From assembly GCA_017534595.1 (NCBI GenBank), contig JAFXVY010000098.1:1-64000 (forward strand): a stretch of 64,000 nt of DNA, in the 5' to 3' direction. Below, in pieces: positions 25,936 to 34,705 of this stretch (position 1 is its first letter; every line of letters starts with the position of its first letter). Origin of the DNA: Ruminococcus sp. (GTDB lineage: Bacteria > Bacillota > Clostridia > Oscillospirales > Ruminococcaceae). A program made the position numbers and the translations under genes. The notes below the pieces were generated by a model. It ran no database searches and was not told the DNA's origin. It saw only the letters and a list, made by a program, of their open reading frames with translations.

Positions 25936-26238
25936 CTATATCTCATCGTCTTCCCCGAGCCCGCAGTTGAGCACCGTGTTGTAAGCGGCATTCGCCCTCT
26001 CGTGCTCCTTTTTCTCCCGCCATCTGTCGATATCGCTCTTGACAGCGAGCATCTCGTCAATGATAAGCTCCACCCTTTCCGGGCGGACATATCCGAGATA
26101 GGATATCATCCGTTCCATGCCCTTCGGGCTGCCGATATGCTCTGCGATGATGTCCCCGAGCTCCGCCGGGTAGCCGAGAGAAACGAGCTCGGCGGTGAGT
26201 CTGTCGCGGGTCTGCGACCAGACGGTCCTGCTGTCCAT
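25936..26238 (-). CDS. Hypothetical protein, 100 residues, in ABC transporter operon
   Basis: No family was recognised. The ATG at 26238 is preferred over a TTG at 26253 because GAGG sits nine bases upstream. The protein is soluble, charged and largely helical (for example ELIIDEMLAVKSDIDRWREKK). Segments such as MERMISYLGYVRPERVE and MLAVKSDIDRW look like a small helical-bundle domain. It stands between two FtsX-type transporters, 56 bases after the 1215-residue permease, and the sequence just before its ATG (TGATACTATG) is the same as before the ATPase at 30662. It may be a regulatory or assembly factor; that is inference from position only. Confidence 0.7.
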   Translation of the reverse strand: MDSRTVWSQTRDRLTAELVSLGYPAELGDIIAEHIGSPKGMERMISYLGYVRPERVELIIDEMLAVKSDIDRWREKKEHERANAAYNTVLNCGLGEDDEI

Positions 26239-26294
26239 AGTATCACACCTCAAACCCTGCCGGATGCTCCGCAGGTATCAAAATAACGGTCCCG

Positions 26295-29200
26295 TCATTC
26301 CTTGTCCTTGACGATCTCGGTGACGTCCCACTTCTTCATCGAGCGCATGGAGATCAGGTGGCTTACCAGAAGATAAGCAAGTATGATCCCGCCCGTGAAG
26401 ACGTATTCAAGTATCCCGCCCACATAAACGTATTCGGTCAGCGGAGTGCTTATTGAAGCGAGCGCTGCCCTCGCCAGCAGACCTCCGAGCGGGAAACCGA
26501 TAAGGCAGGCGAGCGCGAATTGCAGCAGCGCCTGCAGCAGCCTGCTCCGGGAGATCTCGCGGTGCTGGAAGCCGAGCGTCCGCAGGATCGCAAGCTCCTT
26601 CTTGTTCTCATGCAGATTGGTGAGCATCGTGTTGAACACGATCACGAACCCGATGACCACCGCAAAGGCTATGACAATCCAGGCGGCGAGGTCATAGGTC
26701 GCATAGAGCTCTGTGTTGTAGTCGTAAAGCGCCGCCGTGAACACGGAGTACTGATAGCCCTCGGTGTCGAAGAGCAGCGTCAGCAGCTCCTGCTTGCAGT
26801 CGCCGGAAAGGGTGCAGACAAGGCAGCAGAGATCCGGCTCGCACAAAGTCTGCGCATCCGCAAGGGAGATATACTGTATTCTGTCAACGCACTGATCCGA
26901 CACGGCTGTGACGGTCAGATCCCTGCCCTTAACTGTCACTGTCCCGCCGACGTCAACGCCGAGCTCGTCGGCGATATGCCTTTCAAGCACGATGCCGCCC
27001 CGCCCGACCCTGAGCTCCTTGCCCGAGCCGTCGGTGATACCGATAAGGGTGCTGTTCTCCTCGATCGCATTGACCGCCGTCTGGCGGCTTTTGCCGTTGG
27101 CGGAGATATCCGTCTGCCAGTAAGCGAGCTTCTCCGTCCGCACGGTGTACCCGCGGTTCCCGAGCTCGTTTATCAGCCCGTCGGAGGGCATCTTTTCAAG
27201 AAAGATCTGGCAGTCGTACTTTATCCTCTCGTCAAACACCTGATGAACGGTGTAGTTCTTCGAGGCTATGAACGAGAACGCGGTGAGTATAAGCGTGGCG
27301 GAGGCCGCGATGCAGACGGTAGAGATAACGAACCGCCCCTTGCTGCGCATGAGCGAGGTCACGGAGACCTTTGCCATAGGCCGCAGAGAGTTCACGGCAG
27401 GCCGCAGCAACGCAGGTATCTTCGCGGAGGCTCTCACCTGCCGCGACATCGCCTCGTCGGGCATGATCCGCGAGATCTGCCCAGTACTGAGCAGGGTCGC
27501 CCCGAGCGTTACCGCAGCCGTTGCCGCTGCGGGCAGGGCTATTCCCGCAAAGCCTATATCGTAAAAGAATTCGGGCAGCGGGAAGAAATCCTTGAAGTAG
27601 CTGCCGACATACATCGAGAGCCCGGCGGCGATCAGCGCTCCGGGTATCAGGCCAGCCGCGCAGACCACAAGGCTCACCTTGCAGAACTCCGCCCTGACCT
27701 GCCCCCGGGTGAAGCCGAGAGCCCGGAGTATACCGATCTCGCGGCGGCTCTGCTTTATTATCATCGACATGAACAGGAATATGACGATAAGCACTATCGC
27801 AAAAAACGCAGCCGGCAGGAAGACCATCATCGTTCTGATGGGGTCAAGGTTCTCGTCTATCCTTTTCTTCACGGCTGAATCGGCGTAGGTATAGCTGCTC
27901 TTTACCTTTACATTCCCGAAGGATGCCGCAGCCTTTTCAAGCAGAGCATCAGCGTCGGCGCTGCCGTCGAAGTAGAGCAGAAACTCGTTGCAGAGCTCGT
28001 CGTAGCCGGTGTTCTCATCAAGGAGCTTGTAGGCGTCCTCCAGCTCCTTCTCGATCTCCGAGCGCTCATCGAGCGCACGCACGATCTCGCGGTCGAGCTC
28101 GTCCTCGGCATTCTGCAAGTCCTTTTCGGCATTGTTAAGCTCGGAGGAATTCTTGCTCAGCTCGTCCCGGAGCTTTTCCAAAGCTTCGTCGAGTTCCGCG
28201 ATACCGTCTTCTATCTGACCGATACCGTTCCTGACCTCCGTCAGACCGTTTTTTGCCTTGGTGCGCTGAGAGCGGCACTCCTTTATGCCCTGATCGAGCT
28301 GCCAGAGCGCAGCGTCTATGCCGTCCTCGGCAATGCCGTACCTGGCCAGCTCCGCAAGGATCTGCGCACGCTTTGCCTCCAGCTCGCTTATCATATCCGA
28401 AACGCTTTTGAGGATACCGTTATATATCTGTGAAAGGGTCTGACCCGAGGTATCGGTGGTCCGGGTGCGTTCCTCGATAGCCTGTAACAGGACGCCGAGC
28501 TTTTCGGCGCTGCCGACGGCGTCTATCGACCTGAGCTTTGCCGCGGTCTGCGGGATGTTGAGCTCATCCAGCGAGCGGCGAAGCTCCGTAAGCTCGTTCA
28601 CGGTGAGCTCGTAAACCTCTGTGAGCTGCTCGGGCGATACTGTCGCTTCGCGGATGTGATCCGCAAGCAGGGCGATAAGCTCGGCGTATTCACTGTCGCC
28701 GGTCGGGAGCTCCGGCATTTCGGCTATCCGCTCTGCCTGTTCTCTCATCTCGTCGGAGGTCAGCCGGTCTATGCCTGCCTTGATCTCGGAATCAACACTG
28801 ACGATGAAGTCCGCGACGCTCTCGGCGGTCTTGTCTATCCGCTCGGGGAGACCCTCCTTCTGCGCTTCGGCGAGCCGTGTCCGCAGGAGCTCAACATCCT
28901 CGGTCAGCACCGGATATTTAAGATCAACGAGCAGCCCCGAGACGAACTCTATCACCTTCGTAATGCTCGCGTCCGACAGAGAAGCGTTCAGCTGCCGCAG
29001 CTGCTCAAGCGGCTCTTTGATCGCAGCCAGGCCGTTTTTCGCCTCTGTCAGCTTTGCATACTGCTCCGAAAGCTCGGCCTCCTTGCTTTCTGTCAGAGCT
29101 ATGACGGCTTCAAGCTCGGTTTGTTTTTCTTTCAGTTCCTTTTCGGAATCGGAAAGCTCCTCTCTCTGTTCCGAGAGGCTTCCTTCCATTTCTTCGGCGT

Positions 29201-29942
29201 CCTTGAAGGCCTGCTTCTGCTCGTCAAAGAGCTTTTTGGACTCCTCAAGCTCCTTTATCTTCTCGTTGAGCAGCTTACCGGCCTTTTCGGTCTCGTTTTC
29301 GAGGTCTTCGGACTTTTTGTCAAGCTCCGACTTTTTCTCTGCATAGTCCTTGGCGTACTCCTCCTCGAGCAGCGACACCGGAACGTATACATATCCGAAG
29401 TCGTAGTTTATCCCCCAGGAGTCGTCGTTGATCTTGGCGGCAAGGGTCTCGGGACGTGAAACGGTGCCCCCCACCGTATAATCGCGGTATTCCCCCTTGA
29501 CGCGGAAGCTTAGCCTGTCGCCGGCGCGGATATTGTTGCTCTGCGCGAACTTGAACTCCACCAGCACCGTGTCCTCGGTGTTATCGGCCTCAGACCAGTA
29601 AACAAAACGCTGCCTTTCCTCCTCCGAGAAGGAAAAGGCTCTGACGGTGAGGTTCTTGCCCTCGCTGTCCCGCACCGTCGTGTCGGCATAGAGCCTTGCA
29701 TCGCAGGCGGTGACGCCCGCAAGCTCTTTCAGCCGGTCAGCGGACGAATTCGTCGTGACCTCTGTGGTTATCACGGCATCCGGGTAGCTGTACCCGGAGA
29801 CATAATCCTTGAGGGAACGCTTCAGCGAATTATAACCGCAAATAAGCCCCGCCGTCATGCCGAAGCCGAGGGAGGCTATCACAGCTACCGAGGCCAGCAG
29901 CTTGATATGCTTTTTGCGTATTGCCCGGAGCATTCCTTTCAT
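26295..29942 (-). CDS. Giant FtsX-type ABC permease with very long coiled-coil outside region
   Basis: The 1215-residue protein begins with a membrane helix (about 12-35). A MacB-like start of the outside domain runs to about residue 185, followed by some 450 residues of mostly helical, Glu/Lys/Leu-rich coiled coil (for example KLLNEKIKELEESKKLFDE). Three FtsX helices near 715-860, a second outside domain (about 930-1080) and the last three helices complete it. Such a projection is far longer than in typical FtsX permeases (about 400-850 residues) and could reach into the cell wall. The ATPase gene ends seven bases before its ATG, so the pair is co-translated. No substrate can be named. Confidence 0.9.
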   Translation of the reverse strand: MKGMLRAIRKKHIKLLASVAVIASLGFGMTAGLICGYNSLKRSLKDYVSGYSYPDAVITTEVTTNSSADRLKELAGVTACDARLYADTTVRDSEGKNLTVRAFSFSEEERQRFVYWSEADNTEDTVLVEFKFAQSNNIRAGDRLSFRVKGEYRDYTVGGTVSRPETLAAKINDDSWGINYDFGYVYVPVSLLEEEYAKDYAEKKSELDKKSEDLENETEKAGKLLNEKIKELEESKKLFDEQKQAFKDAEEMEGSLSEQREELSDSEKELKEKQTELEAVIALTESKEAELSEQYAKLTEAKNGLAAIKEPLEQLRQLNASLSDASITKVIEFVSGLLVDLKYPVLTEDVELLRTRLAEAQKEGLPERIDKTAESVADFIVSVDSEIKAGIDRLTSDEMREQAERIAEMPELPTGDSEYAELIALLADHIREATVSPEQLTEVYELTVNELTELRRSLDELNIPQTAAKLRSIDAVGSAEKLGVLLQAIEERTRTTDTSGQTLSQIYNGILKSVSDMISELEAKRAQILAELARYGIAEDGIDAALWQLDQGIKECRSQRTKAKNGLTEVRNGIGQIEDGIAELDEALEKLRDELSKNSSELNNAEKDLQNAEDELDREIVRALDERSEIEKELEDAYKLLDENTGYDELCNEFLLYFDGSADADALLEKAAASFGNVKVKSSYTYADSAVKKRIDENLDPIRTMMVFLPAAFFAIVLIVIFLFMSMIIKQSRREIGILRALGFTRGQVRAEFCKVSLVVCAAGLIPGALIAAGLSMYVGSYFKDFFPLPEFFYDIGFAGIALPAAATAAVTLGATLLSTGQISRIMPDEAMSRQVRASAKIPALLRPAVNSLRPMAKVSVTSLMRSKGRFVISTVCIAASATLILTAFSFIASKNYTVHQVFDERIKYDCQIFLEKMPSDGLINELGNRGYTVRTEKLAYWQTDISANGKSRQTAVNAIEENSTLIGITDGSGKELRVGRGGIVLERHIADELGVDVGGTVTVKGRDLTVTAVSDQCVDRIQYISLADAQTLCEPDLCCLVCTLSGDCKQELLTLLFDTEGYQYSVFTAALYDYNTELYATYDLAAWIVIAFAVVIGFVIVFNTMLTNLHENKKELAILRTLGFQHREISRSRLLQALLQFALACLIGFPLGGLLARAALASISTPLTEYVYVGGILEYVFTGGIILAYLLVSHLISMRSMKKWDVTEIVKDKE

Positions 29943-29948
29943 TATCGG

Positions 29949-30662
29949 TCACCACTCGATATCGGCGGCAGAGACCACGGCCTCGTTTGCCGTTTCTTCT
30001 ACGATAACGCCGTTCTTCATAGATATCGTCCTGTCGGACATCCGCGAGATATCACGGTTGTGTGTTACGATCACCACCGTCTTGCCGCTGTCTCGTGAGA
30101 GGCTTTCGAGCAGCACGAGCACAGCCTTGCCGGTCTCCGAATCGAGAGCGCCGGTAGGCTCGTCGCAAAGCAGTATCTCCGGATCCTTCGCAAGCGCACG
30201 GGCGATCGAAACGCGCTGCTGCTGCCCCCCCGAGAGCTTGGTGGGGTAGCTGTCCGCCTTTTCGGTGAGCCCCACAGCCGCTATCATGCGGTCAACAAGG
30301 CCGGGATCGCGGGAGTTAGCGGTCAGGGCGACATTCTCTCTGACGGTCAGCTCGAGGATCAGGTTGAAGGACTGGAACACAAACCCGACCTTCTCCCGGC
30401 GGTACTTTGTCAGCTCGGTATCCCTGAGCCCAGCAAGCTCCTGCCCGTTGACGATGACGCTGCCGCTGTCAAAGCCGTCCATACCCCCCAGCATATTCAA
30501 AAGGGTGCTCTTGCCGCTCCCCGAGCTGCCGAGGATAGTCAGGAGCTCGCCGTCATAGATGTCGAGATCAATGTTCCTGAGAGCCTCTACGCGGCTCTCC
30601 CCGCTGCCGTAGGCCTTGCACAGTCCGCGGACGGTGAGTATCCTTTGTCTGTTACCGTTCAT
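29949..30662 (-). CDS. ABC transporter ATP-binding protein, partner of the giant permease
   Basis: The 237-residue protein starts at the ATG at 30662, where GAGG stands nine bases upstream; longer frames add an unconserved basic stretch. Walker A GSSGSGKSTLLN, Q-loop VFQSFNLILELT, signature LSGGQQQRVSIARAL, Walker B ILLCDEPTGALD and H-loop VTHNRDIS are all present. It is of the MacB/LolD group and is followed directly by the 1215-residue permease. Confidence 0.95.
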   Translation of the reverse strand: MNGNRQRILTVRGLCKAYGSGESRVEALRNIDLDIYDGELLTILGSSGSGKSTLLNMLGGMDGFDSGSVIVNGQELAGLRDTELTKYRREKVGFVFQSFNLILELTVRENVALTANSRDPGLVDRMIAAVGLTEKADSYPTKLSGGQQQRVSIARALAKDPEILLCDEPTGALDSETGKAVLVLLESLSRDSGKTVVIVTHNRDISRMSDRTISMKNGVIVEETANEAVVSAADIEW

Positions 30663-30685
30663 AGTATCATACCTCTGAATAATTA

Positions 30686-32116
30686 TCAATAGCCGATAGC
30701 AAGCCCGGCGCCGAGGAACCCGATGACGAGCACCAGGTTTACCAGAAACAGCGGCCAGCTTTTCTTTAACCACTTGAAGTAATCGGTCTCGATCATCGAA
30801 AGCGAGATCAGCAGCACCGGCGAAGTCGGGAACAGCAGATTGGTGTAGCCGTCGCCGAAGGTGTAGATCAGCACCGACATCCTGTCCGAGAGCCCCAGAT
30901 CCACCACCGAAAGCAGCCCCATGACAAGTATCGCCTTGGCCGTCGAGGAGGAGATGAAGAACTCCAGAAACAGCACGATGCCGTAAACGATCAGCGCGAT
31001 GAGAAAGATATTCTTCCCCGCCGCGAGCTCGTTGATCTCATTGGCTATGGTGGGCAGTATCCTGCCCTCGTCGAACACATATTTCACCGAGGCCGCCAGA
31101 CCTATGAAAACTATCGTCGGCAGAGCTCCGGTTATGCCTCTGAAAAAGCTCCCGAGCACGGCCTTGAACTTCGTCCCGCAAAGCACTCCCGCCGCAAGCC
31201 CGAAGATCAGGAAATAGGCTGCCAGCACGACAACGGTATAGCTTCTCAGCGCGGGTATCGCCGAGCACACGGTGATAAGCACAAGGCTCATCAGCAGGAA
31301 GGTGCTGTAAACGGTAAGTATGCGCCCGCGTCCGGCGGCGGAGCTTTCCGCGCTGTGTTCGCCGGCGGCTTCCCTGAGCCTGCGGTCGTGCTCGTAGGTG
31401 CAGCTTCCGGTCGGATCCTTTTTAATCCTGCGCAGATAGAGGAATATGAACCCGAGCAGCAGCAGATACATCACAACGAAAATGATGATCCTGTACCAGA
31501 TCTTTTCCATCGGGTTGACCCCGATGATCTCCGAGGCCAGCAGCACGGTGAACGGATTTGTTATCGCGCTTGCGAAGCCGAAGCCGCAGGAAACTATGCA
31601 CACGAGAAATCCGGTAAACGAGTCAAAGCCGTTCATGACGCAGAGTATCGCCACGATGGGCAGCATGGTGAGCATTTCCTCAAAGAGGCCGAGGAAGGCT
31701 CCGAAGCTCATGAACAGCAGCGAAAGCACCGCTATCAGCAGATATCTGCGGTTTCTGAACCGCTCGGAGACGGTGCCGACCAGCGCATTGATGCCGCCGG
31801 TATCGTTCATGACCTGGAACGCCGCCGAGATGACAAGCAGGAATACCGACAGCATGATGAGCGTAAGACCGTCCTCCGAGCCGAAGACGAGTATCGGCGC
31901 GAGGATGCCCTTCCAGATGCTTATGCCCTGATCGTCCCCGAGGCGCTCGTAGACGGTGTAGTCGGTCTTGCCGTCGGGGAGGGTGCCGAACTGCCCTGCC
32001 GGGATGACATAGGTGAGCACCACCGCCGCCGCAAGCAGAACGACAAGCAGTACCGTCACCTGGATAAAGGTCTTAAGGGATATGTCGATCAGCGTTTTTT
32101 CTTTCTTCTTTTCCAT
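30686..32116 (-). CDS. YfcC-family (ArcD/DcuC-like) membrane carrier
   Basis: The 476-residue protein has about 12 membrane segments and the family features of YfcC-like carriers: an N-terminal VLTYVIPAGQFG, GAFLGLFEEMLTMLPI in the middle and FGFASAITNPFTVLLAS. These carriers move C4-dicarboxylates or basic amino acids; the substrate cannot be told from sequence. The ATG at 32116 has GAGG six bases upstream. The reading frame overlaps the end of the upstream acyltransferase fusion by 44 bases, and the ATPase follows 23 bases later, so all may be on one transcript. Confidence 0.87.
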   Translation of the reverse strand: MEKKKEKTLIDISLKTFIQVTVLLVVLLAAAVVLTYVIPAGQFGTLPDGKTDYTVYERLGDDQGISIWKGILAPILVFGSEDGLTLIMLSVFLLVISAAFQVMNDTGGINALVGTVSERFRNRRYLLIAVLSLLFMSFGAFLGLFEEMLTMLPIVAILCVMNGFDSFTGFLVCIVSCGFGFASAITNPFTVLLASEIIGVNPMEKIWYRIIIFVVMYLLLLGFIFLYLRRIKKDPTGSCTYEHDRRLREAAGEHSAESSAAGRGRILTVYSTFLLMSLVLITVCSAIPALRSYTVVVLAAYFLIFGLAAGVLCGTKFKAVLGSFFRGITGALPTIVFIGLAASVKYVFDEGRILPTIANEINELAAGKNIFLIALIVYGIVLFLEFFISSSTAKAILVMGLLSVVDLGLSDRMSVLIYTFGDGYTNLLFPTSPVLLISLSMIETDYFKWLKKSWPLFLVNLVLVIGFLGAGLAIGY

Positions 32117-33944
32117 TTCGCACCTCATACAGCAGGTCGGTCAGCAGAGCCCAGCGCACGGTCTGGCGCCGGTTTTCCACAGGATAAAAGTAATAGAGCT
32201 CCTTGTTGTAATAAAGCTCGAATTCCTCGTTGCAGGAAAATGCCAGCGCAGGCAGCTTTTCTATGGGCACAGTGAAGCTGATCTTTTCGGAGGTGTAGGC
32301 AAAGCCCGCTTTGGTCAGGGTACACTCACCGTGATCCTTGCGCGGGCGGCGCTTGCCGTCGGTAAAGATCTTCGTATCGACCTCGGCACGCAGCTCAAAG
32401 GTATCGAGCCCCGGCCTTTCAAGCTCCTTGATGCGGTCATAGTAATCCGGGATGCTCTTTGCATCATCGGAGAACAGATATGTCCCGTCGAGGGGATGCA
32501 TTTTGCCGCAGGCTGTGCAGACAAGGTCGTTCCCGTCGGAGACGGTGGTGTAGAGCTCGCCGCAGTCGGCACAGCGGTAGAGTATGTTCTCGAGCCCCTT
32601 TGCCATTTTCTTTGAATCGTACCGGTTCAGCGGCTCGGACGGCTCCTTGCAGGAGATCGAGGACATGATGATATCCTCCAGCTCCTCAACGGAGAGGGTC
32701 TTCATCTCCTCGCCGTCTATGACTCTCGTCACCGAGGCGTATATATCCGACCTCATGAACTTCCTGCGCCATTTCGGGTTGGCGAAATACGCTCCCGAGA
32801 TATTGGCAAGGACGAGTGTGATACCGTGCTTTTTATAGATCCGGGCTGCGCTCTCGACTATCGGATAACAGCGACCGTCGATCGAAAGCCTCCCCTCCGG
32901 GAAGACGACCACCGGATAGCCCTTGCCGAGGGTGCGCATCATCTTCAGGGCTGCCGTGTCGGGATAAAACAGCTTCTTGGGGATCATCCCGGCCTTTTCC
33001 CTTATCCTTTTGAGGATCGGCGAATTGCCGACATGGCTGTTGACCACAAAGGAAACGTTGGCCTCCCCGAGCAGCTCCCTGACATAGTAGAAATCGTAGA
33101 ATGAAACATGGTTGCAGAGCAGTATATACGGTCCCTTTACCCCTTTGAGCTTTTCGGAGTCGAGATGCAGCCGCTGCCTGTGCCTGCGCAGCGCACCGAC
33201 CAGCTTGAAGAACACAAAGTATGCAGCCGAGTCGGGGGTGCAGTCCTTGCCGCGTAAGATGACCTTGTCGAGCAGAAACCACAGCAGCACGAACAGCAGC
33301 AGCATCAGCAGGACTATTATCAGTATCAGCATCCACATCGGCAGCTCGTTCTTGATGAACGCCTTAGCCGAGGTGCCGATCAGGTTCGAGGTTATGATCG
33401 AGGGGATGACCCCCGTCGAAACGGTCAGGATGTACTTGCGGTAGCTTATGTCGGTGCCGCTGCCGTAGTAGCAGATCGCACCGAACGGGACTATCGGCGT
33501 GATGAACAGCAGATACATCAGCACCATGACGCTCTTGCTCCCCGTCATGGTGGTGAAGAATCCGATCTTGTCCTTGCTGCTTTGCGAACGGTCGCTGACG
33601 ACCTGGCAGATCCGCGAAAGCAGGAATATCAGCGTCGCCCCGAGGCAGACCCCGAGATCGCACAGTATTACCGACATATGGAACGGATAGCTGAGCCCCG
33701 AGGATACCTGTATGAACTCCGCAGGGATGAACACCACCACCATCTGCAAAGCCTCTATCAGTATGACGCAGAGCCCGCCAAGCAGCCCCTTGGACTCAAG
33801 CAGCTCCTTGGCTCCGTCAAAGTCGCCGCCGAACTGCATACTGAACAGCGGCACCAGCAGATCCTTAAAGAAAAACACAAAAAGCAGTACAAGCGCTATC
33901 AGCGACAAGCCGATAACCATACGTTCTGCGACCTTACCCTTCAT
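32073..33944 (-). CDS. VTT-domain / PlsC acyltransferase fusion with zinc ribbon
   Basis: The 623-residue protein starts at ATG 33944 (a longer frame upstream is unlikely to be coding). Residues to about 230 form a membrane part with the VTT (DedA-like) motif (FIPAEFIQVSSGLSYPF, TPIVPFGAICYYGSGT). From about 270 a PlsC-type acyltransferase follows, with the HX4D site NHVSFYDF and VVFPEGRLS. Near residue 510 a CxxC-x-CxxC zinc ribbon is seen (CADCGEL, CTACGKM), and then a C-terminal domain without known family. It probably acylates a glycerolipid and may also flip it. Its last 44 bases overlap the start of the carrier gene. Confidence 0.87.
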   Translation of the reverse strand: MKGKVAERMVIGLSLIALVLLFVFFFKDLLVPLFSMQFGGDFDGAKELLESKGLLGGLCVILIEALQMVVVFIPAEFIQVSSGLSYPFHMSVILCDLGVCLGATLIFLLSRICQVVSDRSQSSKDKIGFFTTMTGSKSVMVLMYLLFITPIVPFGAICYYGSGTDISYRKYILTVSTGVIPSIITSNLIGTSAKAFIKNELPMWMLILIIVLLMLLLFVLLWFLLDKVILRGKDCTPDSAAYFVFFKLVGALRRHRQRLHLDSEKLKGVKGPYILLCNHVSFYDFYYVRELLGEANVSFVVNSHVGNSPILKRIREKAGMIPKKLFYPDTAALKMMRTLGKGYPVVVFPEGRLSIDGRCYPIVESAARIYKKHGITLVLANISGAYFANPKWRRKFMRSDIYASVTRVIDGEEMKTLSVEELEDIIMSSISCKEPSEPLNRYDSKKMAKGLENILYRCADCGELYTTVSDGNDLVCTACGKMHPLDGTYLFSDDAKSIPDYYDRIKELERPGLDTFELRAEVDTKIFTDGKRRPRKDHGECTLTKAGFAYTSEKISFTVPIEKLPALAFSCNEEFELYYNKELYYFYPVENRRQTVRWALLTDLLYEVRNGKEERKNADRHIP

Positions 33945-33977
33945 CAAACACCAACCCTTGCTGCTGACTTTATTATG

Positions 33978-34006
33978 ATTATACCATATATGCGCTTTTC
34001 TTTCAA
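33978..34006 (-). promoter_or_regulatory. Promoter of the acyltransferase-carrier-ABC operon
   Basis: TTGAAA (34001-34006) and TATAAT (33978-33983) are 17 bases apart on the minus strand, 34 bases before the ATG at 33944. It is divergent from the promoter of the signalling operon. Confidence 0.85.
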
Positions 34007-34118
34007 CCGGAATTTTGATATTTTCTCTATTTTTCGTCACGGAGACTCTGACAGCGGACTGAAAATGAAAATAATTGACTGATCCCTGCAAAAAGACCCG
34101 ATTTTTTGTCTCAAAGGG

Positions 34119-34147
34119 TTGTAATATATTTATTTCTATGGTATAAT
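34119..34147 (+). promoter_or_regulatory. Promoter of the Hpt / permease-kinase operon
   Basis: TTGTAA (34119-34124) and TATAAT (34142-34147) have a 17-base spacer. The leader to the first gene is about 135 bases, with no clear structure seen. The only promoter found before 44.2 kb, it probably drives all four signalling genes. Confidence 0.8.
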
Positions 34148-34289
34148 GAATATAAATAATGAACTTTTTGCGTACTTTTTTGTTTGAGAGACCATTTTGA
34201 AGGCCTCCTACGGCATGGAACACGCTGAAAATGACCAATTATTGCCAAGACCGTGCCTTTATTTTGTCAATGAGATCAAGGAGCTGAAA

Positions 34290-34661
34290 ATGATGACCCT
34301 TCGTGAACTGTATTCCGAGATAAGCGGCGACTATGAACAGGCGCTTCGCGTCCTGCGGGCGGAAAAGCTGATCGACAAGCATATACGCAGGCTGCCCGCA
34401 AACGGCGTCGCCGGGCGCCTTGCCGATGCGGGCAGGACAATGGATCCCGCGGAGCTTTTTGAAGCCGCTCACGCTATGAAAGGCGTCTGCGCGAACCTCG
34501 GCCTCACCCGGCTTTCGGGTATGGCCTCCGAGATAGCGGAGGAATACCGCCCCGGAAACCCGAGGACGCTCTCGGACGCCGAGGTCTCCGCGAAAATATC
34601 GGCTATAGAAGAATTATACGCAAAGACCGCAGACGGCATCCGCAGATACGGGGAAGGCTGA
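34290..34661 (+). CDS. Histidine phosphotransfer (Hpt) protein
   Basis: The 123-residue protein starts at ATG 34290, with AAGGAG six bases upstream. The H-box reads AHAMKGVCANLGLTRLSG, with the phospho-accepting histidine near residue 61. The rest is a four-helix bundle typical of Hpt domains. Free Hpt proteins shuttle phosphate between the receiver of a hybrid kinase and another receiver. It stands first in an operon with two hybrid kinases and is thus their likely partner. Firmicutes seldom have stand-alone Hpt proteins. Confidence 0.9.
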   Translation: MMTLRELYSEISGDYEQALRVLRAEKLIDKHIRRLPANGVAGRLADAGRTMDPAELFEAAHAMKGVCANLGLTRLSGMASEIAEEYRPGNPRTLSDAEVSAKISAIEELYAKTADGIRRYGEG

Positions 34662-34705
34662 ACACAGACCGTCCGCAGGTCTGAGGTCTGAAAGGGATAG
34701 ATCGA

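Noticed and set aside
26520..27878. 452-residue plus-strand frame within the giant FtsX gene
   Set aside because: It is antisense to a clear permease; long frames of this kind arise from G+C-rich third positions. The protein has no recognisable motif.
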